Assembly (NCBI GenBank): GCA_006227095.1
Contig: SBFZ01000286.1
Location: 1 to 7,741, forward strand
Direction: 5' to 3'
Length of the DNA stretch: 7,741 bases
DNA from: Bacteroidota bacterium
GTDB lineage: Bacteria; Bacteroidota; Bacteroidia; Bacteroidales; VadinHA17
The translations under genes and the position numbers were made by a program. The notes under the pieces were generated by a model. That model worked only from the letters and a program-made list of their open reading frames with translations. It did no database searches and was not told the DNA's origin. This document shows positions 7,115 to 7,741 of the stretch, piece after piece; within the stretch, counting starts at the first letter, position 1; the number at the start of each line of letters is the position of its first letter.

Positions 7115-7741
7115 CTATTCGGGCTTGTGATACCTGTCAATCACCCTCCTCAGATCCTCAACGGTAACAGGTTTGGCAAGAAGCTCCTTCATCCCGCATT
7201 TTTCCACTTTTACCCGTGTTTCAGGCATGTTGTCGGCAGAGAGGGCAACAATCCGGGTGTTGCGGTCAAACCCGAGTATCGTGCGGGCTGCTTCAAAACC
7301 GTCTTTCTCCGGCATAATAAGATCCATGAGTATCAGGTCATATGACTTTTCCCTGGCCAAATCAATTGCTTCATCAGCACCTGAAGCGTATTCAGCCTGT
7401 ACCCCGAGCACCTTGAGAAGTGAGCCTACCACCTTTCGGTTAAGGTAGTTGTCATCAACCACAAGAACGACAGGCAGTCCGGATTTGTCTGAGTTCAGCC
7501 GTGCAGGCCTTCCGCCAAGTGCCGGGAAGTGTTCCTTGAGCACATTCATGAGGTCCTCAGCAGCAAATGGCTTGACAAGGAGATGGTCAATGCCAAGGTC
7601 AACGCACCTTGCATAGTGCCCTTTGGGATCACGTGATGTAAACATCATCACTATATGCTCGGCCGTAAGGCCCTCATCCATAAGTGCTTTTGCGGGAACA
7701 AAACCATCAGTGTCAGGTTCATCGAAGATGACAAGCAGTAT
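7115..7741 (-). CDS. Hybrid sensor histidine kinase, C-terminal double receiver (partial)
   Basis: The frame is open from the window edge, giving the last 208 residues. An internal ATG at 7679-7681 is not the start, because receiver sequence continues upstream of it to 7741. Residues 1-75 of the fragment are the second half of a first receiver: a beta3-like strand LLVIFDEPDTDG, the switch Thr35/Ser36 in MMFTSRD, and the conserved Lys57-Pro58. Its expected DxxMP phosphorylation motif is not recognisable. Residues about 89-205 are a complete, canonical second receiver, with Asp96/Asp97, phosphoacceptor Asp140 in LILMDLIMPEKDG, Ser168 and Lys190-Pro191. Two tandem receivers with the TSRDPKGHYARCVDLGI pattern are typical of the C-terminus of hybrid kinases of the BarA kind, so sensor, HisKA and ATPase domains are expected beyond 7741. 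The protein ends soon after the second receiver, so there is no C-terminal Hpt domain and a separate one would be needed. A stand-alone two-receiver regulator is the alternative. Confidence 0.88.
   Translation of the reverse strand: MLLVIFDEPDTDGFVPAKALMDEGLTAEHIVMMFTSRDPKGHYARCVDLGIDHLLVKPFAAEDLMNVLKEHFPALGGRPARLNSDKSGLPVVLVVDDNYLNRKVVGSLLKVLGVQAEYASGADEAIDLAREKSYDLILMDLIMPEKDGFEAARTILGFDRNTRIVALSADNMPETRVKVEKCGMKELLAKPVTVEDLRRVIDRYHKPE

Overview
The window looks like chromosomal DNA from a member of the Bacteroidota, probably near the Bacteroidales. The evidence is the Bacteroidota form of the AsmA protein, a histidine kinase with an AHQLGTP-type H-box that is familiar from this phylum, a TAnnTTTG promoter element ahead of the first full gene, and mostly weak Shine-Dalgarno sequences. 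All genes are intact except the two cut by the window edges. I see no insertion sequence, phage gene, CRISPR array, tRNA or rRNA. This is ordinary housekeeping and envelope/signalling DNA, and I found no convincing new system.

Layout. Positions 1-60 are the last codons of a plus-strand gene, followed by a strong intrinsic terminator (88-120). A candidate promoter (182-189) then leads into a compact plus-strand run of four genes: peptidase E (257-976), a large AsmA-family membrane-anchored protein (998-3601), a membrane histidine kinase (3605-4750) and a short U32-family protein resembling the tRNA hydroxylation protein TrhP (4784-6043). The gaps are 21, 3 and 33 bases, so they are probably one operon. 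Facing them on the minus strand are mnmH, encoding tRNA 2-selenouridine synthase (6068-7111), and, upstream of it by 3 bases, the C-terminal end of a hybrid histidine kinase carrying two receiver domains (7115 to beyond 7741). The two units converge with only 24 bases between stop codons and no clear terminator there.

How the genes relate. PepE clears Asp-X dipeptides in the cytoplasm. The AsmA-like protein probably works in the periplasm on outer-membrane or lipid homeostasis. The kinase directly after it has its own extracytoplasmic segment but no response regulator beside it. The two convergent genes next to each other, trhP-like and mnmH, both belong to families that modify the wobble uridine (U34) of tRNAs, on different chemical routes. 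The hybrid kinase fragment ends in a degenerate receiver followed by a canonical one.
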